Below are positions 1 to 10,300 of a stretch of 64,000 nucleotides of DNA, piece after piece. Location: positions 38,430,243 to 38,494,242 of the forward strand of contig OZ017796.1 of the NCBI GenBank assembly GCA_963969395.1, given 5' to 3'. This DNA comes from Pseudoscleropodium purum (Eukaryota; Streptophyta; Bryopsida; Hypnales; Brachytheciaceae). The translations under genes were made by a program, and so were the position numbers. The notes beneath the pieces are model-generated. The model had not been told where the DNA came from. It was given only the letters and a program-made list of their open reading frames with translations, and searched no databases. Every line of letters starts with the position of its first letter. The first letter of the stretch is position 1.

Positions 1-228
1 TGACGTGACACAAGAAGACACTGTGACAAATCTAAACATCGCACTTGTTTCAAAAACGAAAACCTCGAATTGAGTAGCAGGGACTGCACAATAGAAATGC
101 CACTTTTCAGGAACTTGTATACTATCAACTCAAAAGGCAAAACACTCAAAAGAAAGAGATTCTTTCGATATATGCTTTTCGAAGCTGTAGCACCAATCCA
201 GACCTATTCTCTAGAACAGGAAACAAAC

Positions 229-630
229 CTGGGACAACATTTCCACCTCTGTCCGAAACTCCGCAGACAGCCGATGCGCGTAAGCGTCCTTCCTGCCGCG
301 CTTGATAGCCACCATTCTTCCATCCCTAAGTTTGCCTTTATACACCATACCAAATCCCCCCTGGCCGATTTTATTCGACGGAGACCAATTCGAAGTTGCG
401 TAGCTCATCTCTGCCATTGTGAAAATCTCTGCTCCCGGTTCGTGCGACTCCGCCTTGGTCGCGTTTCCAAACGCATTTTGGTACCCATTTCGGCTGCTGC
501 GCAGAGATCCAGTCTCCGAGGAAGGTGTCGAGCATTGGTCGAAGACTTCCTTGAACTGCTCCTGGCCCTTGAAGTCTTTGAATTCGTTCTCCTTCGACTG
601 AGATCGAAAGCATGAAGAACACCACGCCAT
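229..630 (-). CDS. CRCK-like receptor-like cytoplasmic kinase, first exon only
   Basis: First coding exon, read right to left; the rest lies beyond the left edge. The ATG at 630 is the first in frame after an upstream stop. A polar, Ser-rich N-terminus of about 70 residues leads into the start of a Ser/Thr kinase domain. The glycine loop GQGGFGMVYKG and the VAIK ATP-binding lysine are visible, followed by AEFRTEVEMLSQ. The exon ends at a CAG|GTTTGT donor at 229. The block EIFTMAEMSYATSNWSPSNKIG followed by LRDG matches calmodulin-binding receptor-like cytoplasmic kinases (CRCK2/3 type), known as cytosolic or membrane-associated signalling kinases. No signal peptide or membrane segment is seen. 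Family assignment comes from the N-lobe only; the catalytic loop is not in the window. Confidence 0.75.
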
Positions 631-803
631 CCCGTACGCTGTCCCGAATCAGAGGTTCTAACACCAATTGAATCACAGTGGCACGGACATAAAGCCTAGC
701 ACACCAGAAATTTATGAAGGCCTCACCGGCCCCACAAGGAAGCTGAACTACCAAACATGGCACGACCTACCCGGTCGGCCACAGTTAATGTTGCAGACCA
801 GTA

Positions 804-958
804 TCAAATCGAAGATAGGGAGCGAGCGATGGCGGCAATGTGCCTCTCCCGAAGAACTAATTTGAGCAAGCCCAGCGACTTCCTAGTTGCGGCACGATGT
901 TCCTCGTCATCCAAAACCATCAGTCCCTGGCAATGGCGGTCCCACTGAATTTCTGACA
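804..958 (-). other. Coding-like terminal segment, unknown product
   Basis: About 50 open codons on the minus strand ending at TGA (804-806), rich in charged residues and helix-forming (peptide contains LSEIQWDRHCQGLMVLDD and KLVLRERHIAAIARSL). Codon composition looks protein-like, but no start or upstream exon could be tied to it and I do not recognise a family. It lies upstream of the CRCK exon in the same orientation, so it could be the 3' end of a separate gene or leader sequence of the kinase gene. Treat as tentative. Confidence 0.25.
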
Positions 959-3645
959 ATGTGCTTGTGGTGCCGTTTTGAATCCTACTGAGAACTACAC
1001 TAATTCAAAATATCCTCCTCTTTCTATCTGCAAAGAACATGCTCGGAGCTAAGACTCTAACAAGTTCATAGGTGTATCTTGATCGGAACTTTCAAACTCG
1101 ATTCGGTGCCGGAAAGACAAAAATTCACCACAAAGGAACAAACTACGTGCTCCAGCGGCGAATCTTGAGACAGTCTCACGACAATAGCGATTTGCGTCGC
1201 CTCTCCGAAAGAACCAAGGACAAGAAGATTCTAAAGAGAGGTTTTTTTTCGCACTTGCAGCAACAATGAGAGAGATCTTCTCACGAACATCAACAAGGCG
1301 GAATGGCTTCTGCAACAATCACATGATTGCACAGAGCACACAATGCACCTCTTGCTTCCCTTCCTCTCGCGCTTGCCTTTCCTTGTTTAGTTCATTGAAA
1401 GAGAGCCGATTGGACGGACAGCGGTGGAAGAAGACAAATCGGGGATACAAGAGACCATACCACAGAATGCTACCATCTCCGGCAAGGAACTCTAACTTAC
1501 ACGCCGGAAAACGGACTCCATTTCCAGTCCTATGGACATGGACCTTACTTTATAAAGAACCTGATGCTGCGGGGCAGCGCACCTCCTACAATCGGAGAAT
1601 ACTTCAAACGCGGGAACTTGGAAATTCAGAAACCATACTAAATCAGAACACCCATCGTGGCGGATTTTCCGGAAATAAGTGAGGGATATCAGCAGGGCTT
1701 CCGGTCCCCGCAGCTCGGCCGAATATACCTTTTCCTTATGAAGCTTATTGGTGCTCCGCTCCTAAGTTAATGATAAATCCCTGGTATTCCTCTGCATTGG
1801 CTTTTGCCACAGGCGATGCTATTCAAACGACACGTAGAGATAGAATCCTCTTCACAATTTCTTGACGAAGCTTCTAGCTCCGGAATTAAGGGGCACAACA
1901 GCTTGCAAATCGAACAAGCTCCTAATGAAGCTGGCACTGTGAACCGAACTCGAGATGCCAATACTGCCCATGGATTTCGTCCGTGTGGGGCAACCTTTTC
2001 GACCTGACTGTAGGACAACTGGAAATTCTCTGCACAAAGAAAACTGAACTGCTCCGACTGAAATTTGACAAGCAGTTTCTAACTCCCACGCCACCGCAAT
2101 CAGACGCAACTACAACAAGAAATGCCGTCCTGAACACTTTCCGACCGCCACATAGCTTCTTCCTCTTGCCACCTTACTTCACTCACCGAGATTTCCTATT
2201 CCATACCTAATGTGGCTCTAAGTTTGATGAGATACTATACTGAACTGTTTCGGTTATTTCTGGGAAGAGAAACAATCGGCTTGTCGATATTCCTCTCCGG
2301 CGCCTCCATCGCTTTGGAACAAGTTTACAACACGATTAAGGCTAACTATGCAAACATTAGGGCAGTTAATCGCAACGCAAATTACGCGCTCAAACGAATC
2401 TCCGCATCGTGGCGCCCTTCATAAGCACAGATCGGCAAGGAATCCCTGGGAGTACAAGAGTACAAGACACGAAATGCGAGCTCCGACTCTCTTAGACGCG
2501 AATCATGTATAAAGGAATTCTAGGACACGGAATGACTCACAGTTATAAATGTACAACCATACCATGACGGCAGCATTGAGTGACAGTCGTGGACACCAGC
2601 ATTCACGTGATATCCACTTTTATTGCATTAAATAAATGCATTTTCTCCGCGACGCGCTTTCAGCGGTGCTGATTGCTTGCTCCGTCCTTCGGCCGCGAAA
2701 TTCAAGAATCAGATGTGGACAAGCAGTCAAGCACAAAACTGATTCCGGACAGACCAATCATTCATGTGCCTCGACTTCTGTTGAAGTGGAACAAGGTTCT
2801 ATGCACCTGACATGACTCTGCCCATTTCCTGCACTCTAGCTGGAACAGTACTACACTCATGTTTTACTTGCATGACGGACTTCCGCACTTTGTATTTATA
2901 TATACATGTGCATGTTGCGCGATGTTGTGTTATTGCGGACCTCGTTCCAACAATGCGGATACATTATGCACACGGGGAATGCCAAGTTGTCAAATGAGAA
3001 GCTGAAAACACGTTTGCTGAGTCAAGTGCACTGCTGCATTGGCCTCCATGCCGGACGGATGGCGACGCAGTGAGACTTTTGGCGTTTGAAAGAATATTTT
3101 CTTTCCATCCGGTACTTTCACAACTTAGTCTACAAGATTACTCATGGTCTCCGACTAACTTAGGTCATAAATTTGAGAAAAAGGATAAGAGCTCGGTGTC
3201 CACCACTCACTACATTAGGCTTGGTCCTTGCTCCTGAGTTGAATAATCAAAGCAGGCTCCGTCCGTCAGTGGCCTCCAACTGACAGTAAAACAGGAAAGA
3301 GTGATTCTCTGACTAAGTTCAGTACATAGCCAGTGGTTTTGTTCAGAAGAGATCCGGTGCCTTGACGTCATCGTGGAAACGGAGTCGAAGAGATGACGGC
3401 ATACGATTGTCAACGTTCCGCGTAGTCATGCTGCCAAACTTTTCCTATCTAACAACTTTATGCGATCTCTCCGACACATGACAGTGAGCTTATTAAGAGT
3501 ATTGGCGTGCAGAAAAAGATAGCTAGAAAGACCTGCAGGTGCAACTATCTCATAATGCAGAAGAACATTATTCAAAGCGTGTGTCGGAGCGGTGCCGAGA
3601 GCGTCAGGGAATCAGGCGTTTGGACGATGCACGCCGGATTTTTCG

Positions 3646-3850
3646 GCGTGGTGTTCATTGCAGATTGCGCAGCGTGAGAGCACCTTACTTCGATCAATAC
3701 TTCGCGATCTGCGGTTTCAATGAAGCGAGGCTTCAGATGCATTGATCGGGGGCTCTCGCTTTTACTCTCAGGGCATGGCACAGCCACAGCCGGAAATAAT
3801 GCACTGGAGAGGTTGGAAGGACACTGAGACAGAGGACGACATTTTCAAGG
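3646..3850. repeat. Diverged local duplication, copy 1
   Basis: Shares three ordered blocks with 3940-4110: an ATTGCGCAG-GTGAG block, a GGGCATGGC..AGCCGGAAATAA block and an AAGGACACTGA..CAGAG block. Spacing between blocks is similar, with substitutions and indels between them. No coding frame is conserved in both copies. Confidence 0.55.
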
Positions 3851-3939
3851 AGGACTGACACAATCCGTAAAAAGCATAACGGCAGAAATCAGCAGAAGGT
3901 TGCATATGAAGTCAGAACCAGACATTTTTCTGATGCATG

Positions 3940-4110
3940 GCGGGGTTTCGCATTGCGAATTGCGCAGAGTGAGTGATGCCAAGCTCCAGATAATATCGAC
4001 TGCGCGCTAGCTCACACTTTCTAATTGGGCATGGCCCCGCCATAGCCGGAAATAAACTGCAGGCAAGGACACTGAAGCAGAGAACGAGATGCACCGATGC
4101 AATTGGCAAA
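3940..4110. repeat. Diverged local duplication, copy 2
   Basis: Second copy of the segment at 3646-3850, same orientation, about 290 bp downstream. It keeps the same three conserved blocks in order. It lies just 3' of the HMA gene, so it may belong to that gene's downstream region. Confidence 0.55.
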
Positions 4111-4358
4111 AGTATAAAGGGCAGTGTTCAACAGGTTGTATATGTCCTGAACCAAGCCTTTCAACCAATTCAAATATTTACAGAAGCCTTACAACCAGGA
4201 TATATTCTAAGTAATCGACACAAGCTATATTCAATTTACAGCCTAGGTCAGAATTCTATTTTGAAAAAGACATTAGCGGCTTCTACCAATTCTGTGTCAT
4301 GCTAATTTTGAACATTCAAATTTTCTCTATCTTGAGCGGCAATTCTTCATAGCAACCT

Positions 4359-4985
4359 TCAAAGCTGGCCATATTGCTTTCGGATGTATATTCTGGCACG
4401 CTTCTTGACCTTCTTGATCTCTTTCAGGATTTTTTCTTGGGCAGCGTTACCAGTGACAGTCACCTTCTGGTTGTGGTAGTCGACAATGACCTGGTCGACT
4501 CCTACATTTGCAATACATCTGTGAATGAGCCGGAGAACCAGCGAAGAGCAAACGTTGCATAAAATCCATCCGAAAATTCGAGGGTCATTAATTGAACCTA
4601 TGGGACGTAATTAGAAAGAGACACTGAGCCGCGCGCTTACCTTGTATTCTGTAGAGACAGTTCTTGATTTTCTTTTCGCAATTCTTTGTGCAGCACTGCG
4701 GTACACTGAGCTCTACAACCTGCACGTACAGCAACGCAGAATCACGCCGAAGGAATCTTCAGAAGCTTGTCAAATAGCTAAACCCGACGGAGAAATTTCA
4801 CAGACTTGGAGTAAACATGGCGTTAGGAGCAGTGGAAGACATACAGGAACCGTGTAGGTGCTGTATTGATAGTCGCTGTGGACGAAATCGTTCTTTGTTC
4901 GCGTGATCCAAGTAGGCTGCATGTTTCCATAAAACAACTGCAAGAAACATATATAAAGCCACTATGTCCCGTCATCACTCACCAT
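4359..4985 (-). CDS. Small HMA-domain (heavy-metal-associated) protein
   Basis: Four exons: an ATG at 4985 that ends exon 1, then 4937-4845, 4719-4641 and 4501-4359 (stop TGA). Phases match at every junction with GT-AG borders. Product is about 105 residues. After a 30-residue leader comes an HMA fold: VVELSVPQCCTKNCEKKIK, with cysteines at the metal-binding loop, then YRIQGVDQV, then DYHNQKVTVTGNAAQEKILK and KKVKKRARIY. This is the ferredoxin-like plan of plant HPP/HIPP-type metallochaperone-like proteins. The CxxC loop is irregular (CCTKNC). The C-terminus (KQYGQL) has no CaaX box, so it is not the isoprenylated type. The start could also be the Met in exon 2 (MQPTW). Confidence 0.8.
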
Positions 4986-5495
4986 ACCGAATCAAAGCAA
5001 CGACGACACCGACTCAAGCAAATTCTCATTCAAGTGGCTTCAAAACTGAATTTCCTCGTGCTCCGGGTACGAATTCCAGCTACAATTTGAACTGCTTATA
5101 AGGTACCTCAATTTCTGGATGCGTACTAACAGCTTTCAGAATAGAGTCTTCATAAACAGAATTGAAAAAACGAAAGGGAATTGTTCCGCTTTCATGAAAC
5201 TAAATCTAGTGGTGCCTAACTTTCACAATTTGTAAAGCCCCTAATTGATCAAACCGACGGACCAAAAAAATTTTGCAATGCAGATGGAACGAATTGAAGT
5301 GATCGTGTCAATGCTACGTACATCCTGAGCAGACATCATCGTGGCGATGTTCGTAATGCTCGCGCAGTTCAATGCTTGCTCAGAAATTATAGCTCAGTGC
5401 AGTTTGCAAACAACGATGAGAATGGAATTGGAAATGAAAGCGGAGGTGGGGATTTCAACGCTTTATAGGATGGAGAGACCTGGGAATATGCCGTG
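4986..5495. promoter_or_regulatory. Divergent intergenic region
   Basis: About 500 bp separate the first ATG of the minus-strand HMA gene from a plus-strand coding exon at 5496. The layout fits a shared, bidirectional promoter. No clear TATA box or cis-motif was identified, so this rests on gene arrangement only. Confidence 0.35.
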
Positions 5496-5627
5496 ATGCG
5501 GAGTGGAGAAGGGGGAGCGTTGTCGGAGATGGGCGACTGGGAATCCGGGGAAACTGTTGTGGAAGAGTTTCGAAATCGATTGAGTGTGGCCCTGCTTCCG
5601 AATGTTCCTCGAATTCATATTCGCCAG
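5496..5627 (+). CDS. Probable first exon of an unidentified gene
   Basis: 44 codons from ATG 5496 (a stop, TAG at 5466, lies upstream in frame) to a CAG|GTGCGT donor at 5627. A second in-frame ATG lies at 5529. The peptide (MGDWESGETVVEEFRNRLSV, then LLPNVPRIHIRQ) has protein-like composition and GC well above its surroundings. I could not find a convincing second exon before the convergent SNI1-like gene ends at 7333, and do not recognise the family. It may be a short gene, a remnant, or have exons I could not distinguish. Confidence 0.4.
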
Positions 5628-7332
5628 GTGCGTCTGTTCACTTTATTTCCATAATTATTACCTAAGGGCTGATTGCCTTTGGGGGGAAACAAAACTCCTT
5701 GAAACAATTTTTCAGTGAATTTTCGTAGGAAGAAAAATGGAATATGCATCTAACCCAAGTAGTTTCTAATTTTATGGACCTGTGTGGAATTAGTTACGAA
5801 TTTTTGAAGTTAAAACACAATGGTCACTAAAAGCGACCGCCAGCCTCTGAAATGTATTCCTGAAATTTACACTGTCGGTACATTGAAGAAAAGCAAAATG
5901 TATCATATCTCTGTGTCATGATCAGTTTTAGAGCGCGGTCACTTTTAGAGCAGACTACCTTACAACAGCTCCTAAGTTTCTGATTTCACTTTCAGCAAGT
6001 TTTAAATTGACATGTTCATTGCAAGTAAATGATGTAGTTTTCGAAGCTTTTGCCTACTTTTTTAAACGTGTTGATTCTCACTGTCGCACTTGGGAATGTC
6101 ACAAAGAATTACTCATACAACTGTGATAGTAAGAATTTTGATAAAGTGTGACCCGGGTTCTAAAGCATCTTCTTGACTCCTACAACTCCCAAGTAATTCA
6201 GCAATTGTCACACTGTTGATTGTCACTTTAGTACAGGAAATCCGTGAATGTCAGTGAGAATTCCCACCGACAAATTTTGGGAGTGGTAAGGCGTTGGTGG
6301 TGTTAGTGAAGGGCTGGGGGTGAAGTTGCAACAGGAGGTTGGAACTTAGGAGGAGGGGGAGATTTCCCACTACCGACGGCTTGTTGCAGACTTGGAGGAG
6401 ACTTGAATGGGCTCTGCAGGTTCCAATTTTCCAACCGGTGTTCACAAATGCTGCTAAATTTAGCAAATGCTCTATGCCCCACAAATTTTACAGCTACACA
6501 AACTTCAGAAGGCATTAGAGTTAGCCGTACAAGTCTCCCCCAGAGTTGTAATAGTGGTGTTAGAAGAAAGTTTAACTAAGAATAGTACAAAAGAAATACA
6601 ACATCAAACTCCATCAGACCCCAGTTTTGATGTTCCAAGGTATTTCATACTGTGACTCTCAAACTCTAGCTCCTGGTCGTGCACTGCACACTTTACAATT
6701 GACTTTATTGATAGAGTTAAATTCGAAATTTTAGGACTTACCTGAAAAGGAGTGTTTTCAGTTGTCAAAAATACATCTAGGACCTCTATTACAATATTGA
6801 AAATCTACTATTTGAACAAAAAAATTCGGCCCATGAGAAGACTCATGGGTGGTCTAAGTTGCCATGCATGTGTTCCTCAAAAAATTCAATTTTTCACGAA
6901 AAAATCTAAGAATTCTGTGCCATAAAGAAGATATGTGGTTTCATCTCTGAAAAATAAAAATAAAAATTCTGTGCCATAAAGAAGACATGTGGTTTCATCT
7001 CTGAAAAATAAAAATAAAAATTCTTTCACATTTAGTTGCTAAATGGGAGCATACTGTACAAGGTGAAGGAATTTGCTTGCAACTCCGTGGTAATAGGCCC
7101 GGCGTTTCAGGGTTAAATAGAAAAGAACATAATTTGACCAAATTGAGCATAGAAAATTTGTAAATAAAATGATCAGCAAATAAGGCAACCAAAGACGTAC
7201 TTTATTTGGTGTCCGTAGGTCCTTTGTAATAGGTCTTGAAAGGACAAATCCACAGTTCAAGCGAGTCTCAAAAACAGAACGGAGTTCACGTTCTCATATT
7301 TCTTTGGGACATTTGCTCATTTTTACCAAAGC
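5628..7332. other. Unassigned stretch with a proline-rich open frame
   Basis: No certain gene. On the minus strand, after a CTGCAG at about 6413, a short proline-rich frame (SPPPPKFQPPVATSPPALH) runs to a stop near 6310; it may be a terminal exon but has no partner exons I can identify. A perfect-register 54-bp tandem duplication lies at 6911-7018. Confidence 0.35.
6911..7018. repeat. 54-bp tandem duplication (two copies)
   Basis: Two adjacent 54-bp units, 6911-6964 and 6965-7018, each starting AATTCTGTGCCATAAAGAAG and differing at one visible position (ATATG versus ACATG). A third unit begins (AATTCT) and stops. The near identity indicates a recent slippage or unequal-exchange event. Confidence 0.9.
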
Positions 7333-10300
7333 CTAGAATACAAATAAGATGCTGTGGAACCCAGGTGATAGTTGTAACAAATTCAGTGCCAGAAATTAGA
7401 TACATGATTTCGCCCATGTACTTCGTTCTCGCAACATTGGACCATTTTCTGCACGTTGTAGGTGCATGAGATTTGTACTCACAGGTCTCTTGCGGTTCGC
7501 CCAGGGAGCAGTTCCATCTGAAACACATCTTATATTCACAAGAACGCAATCTTCAACACCGAGTAGAGGCGCTTCAAACCTTGAGAAAGGCCCCAATGTT
7601 CATGTCATCTGGCACCTCCACCTCACGTGGAACGTGGTCTCTGCTAAGAGTTTGTCAAGGCATTTGCTACGACCAGCGCACATTGCGCATGATGATGCAT
7701 GTCTCTACAATCCCTGCAGCAACGAAGTTGTCAGGTTCACCAGGCCACCAAAGAGCAGACAAAGCTAATAATTCAGTCATAACAAGGTGGTGTATAATTT
7801 TTCATCAAACACAAGTCTAGGAATTGTAGTATGCTTACTTCTTTGAATACGAAGCACTCAGTGCTGCTTGAAATGAGCTGCAAACTTCTCTCAAGGACTG
7901 GTCGTCACTTGTATGCGTCTCCAGAAAGACCTAATGAGAAACCGAAGTCAAGTCGACATCATCCTCACTGAACACGCATCTAAAAGCATTTGAAAGGTCC
8001 ATGAAGAGCGTGCAATGGGACTATACCTGAAAAGCTCCCGCCAGTAGAGTTTGCAATTCATCTGAGTAGAACATCTTCTGGATATTTATATTTGTTACAC
8101 AATCAAACAATTGCTGTGCAGTGGAGATCTCACGGAATTTATCTTTGGCAAACTGTATCCCAGCACCCCACCATCCTCAAAATAGAGAAACTACCCAAAG
8201 CAAAAATAAACCAAAATATACCGTAGTCCAACACAAAGTTCTGGAGATTGTGGAGAATGATACAGGATATCTCTTGAACTGAAACTGAAACTGGAAGCAA
8301 TAGGTGAGTTGAAATACCCCTGGAGCATGTGCGACAATGTACTTGAGAATCAGTTTTAACTTCAATTGTGGATTTTCCAGCACCTGCCAATTCACCATAA
8401 CAATAGCGTCTCAATCCGCAATGCACTGTTCCCACATCGCAAACAAGGACCTTCATGAGTTCGAGCCTGTAACTACATCACAAACAGAAAGACTTCAAAG
8501 CCGGCAAGATTTATATATTCCTTGCGGTGCCAGAATCTCATCAACGTACACCTCTGTAAAACATACAAACAACCACGCGATGACTCCACTCTAATTACCA
8601 TGTAATCCACCATCCGCGAGACATAGTCAGCAGAAGATAAAACTACGTTGAGTTGGGTACGATTTGAACCTGAAGAAGAGGCGCAAGATATAGCTTTCCA
8701 TAGTCCAAGAGACCCATAAAAGTCTCCACAATGGTCCCTCTGTTCAGATGGCAACCAAGAAGATCACCAACCTCAAAGATACACAAACGACATAAATTCT
8801 CTCCTTCCTATAAATGCTGAGCATCAGAAAGAAGCAGAGTTAGAAGTCCCATCCTCACATTGAGACCGCCTTCCTTGACGACACACGCTTCTGTTCACTT
8901 AAATCCTTGAAATCCTCTAGTTCGAGAATCTGTCACCCACAGCTCCCACTCTCCAGTAAGAATTCTGACGATAATTAATTTACCGGGATAATTGCATCCC
9001 ACGACACGCATATCATTCCATTTATGGAAATATAATCTAACTGTATCTACGCATTGTCAGAGGTGTGGCTTGCAAGTAACAACCACAGGCTACTACAAAA
9101 CAAACTTACAATCGAACAGATGCAATTTTAGATACCAGAAGGCTCCTACTGGAAGGAGAACATTATAATACCCCGACTGAAGAAATGCTGATGTCAGACT
9201 ACACAAATACAGGGATCGAGAACGTTAGTTGGGCACGAAAACATAAGAGAGATGAGCTTCATTCACCATGGTTAAAAGAGTAGCTGCCAGGTGGGTAAAG
9301 TCCGTCTCTGTAACAAAGTATCCTGGGCTGGAACTGCCAGACGATGTCCCTGACGCTGTAGCATTCACTCCTGGATCTTGGGAGTCTGATCCATCTCTTG
9401 ACACTTCCAACTTCAGCTCTTCTGAATTTTCGCCGTCCGATTTATCCAGGGCACCCGGCCTAGCTATTATACACAACAGATATGAAAAAATATCCTTCAC
9501 TTTTGAAATACCTTGTCTCTGCACCAGGCAAATATTTGAGGATGCAAATGAGATTGTGGCTGGTCAAAAACATCCATTGTAACTGACGCTCTCGATATAT
9601 CAGATTTCAGAGAACAACCATCCTAAAAGAAAGACAGTTGGAATATATCCTAACTAGTACTACAACCGTTGCAACATTCGCAACCACGCCCCCTCCAAGG
9701 GTCATTAGAGACATAGTATTTTCTTTAGTTTGCATGTACTCGATTTTAAATAACAGTGCTTCCAATTTTGGATGAAAATATGAAAGGATGAATACACGAC
9801 CATACAAGTGGATGAAATTATGACAGTGGGTCGTGACACTGTGCACTTAATAGATATACTTAACAGGCCAATAGCTAAATTGTTTCCATAGCTATGTGTC
9901 AGCAGAGTGTGAATAATCACAAAAAAACGCAGATGAATTGAGGTACAAACCATCAGGAAACGTAATATAAGGGATTCCTGCATCAACTCCAATTCCTCGG
10001 GATTTTCTGCACAGAAGGAAGGAGCGGTTAGCTCAACACTGTGGCATGCGCTTTGATAACCTACAGAAAACTAGAACGGCAAAGTCATCCGCGGGGCAGT
10101 ATGCCAACACACTACAATACACAAAGATATGACTCAACAACCGGAAGGTCAATCCAAATATATAAACGACCTGCACTTTGCGAAGGGCTGACGGCTGCAG
10201 CTAAAGAACCAGTGATAGTTTAAACAGCAGTTACTCGTGTTTGACAGAAAGTCTCAGTTGAACGGATCACCACATGTAGTCGTGACTAAGTATGCTGCAG

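Larger units (their letters stand above)
959..4358. other. Mostly unassigned intergenic DNA
   Basis: No gene could be assembled here. Open frames up to about 80 codons exist on the minus strand near 1.32-1.56 kb, but no family or splice pattern supports them. The stretch contains a small hairpin at 3631-3649 (ACGCCG/CGGCGT arms around a T-rich loop) and a diverged local duplication (3646-3850 and 3940-4110). Confidence 0.4.

Noticed and set aside
1266..1682. 138-codon plus-strand frame near 1.3-1.7 kb
   Set aside because: Arg/Ser-rich chance-like composition, no splice sites or homology.
8473..8660. Minus-strand frames between SNI1-like exons (peptide with SSADYVSRMVDYM)
   Set aside because: The neighbouring exons YGKLYLAPLLQ and VLENPQLKLK are contiguous in SNI1, so this piece is most likely intron.
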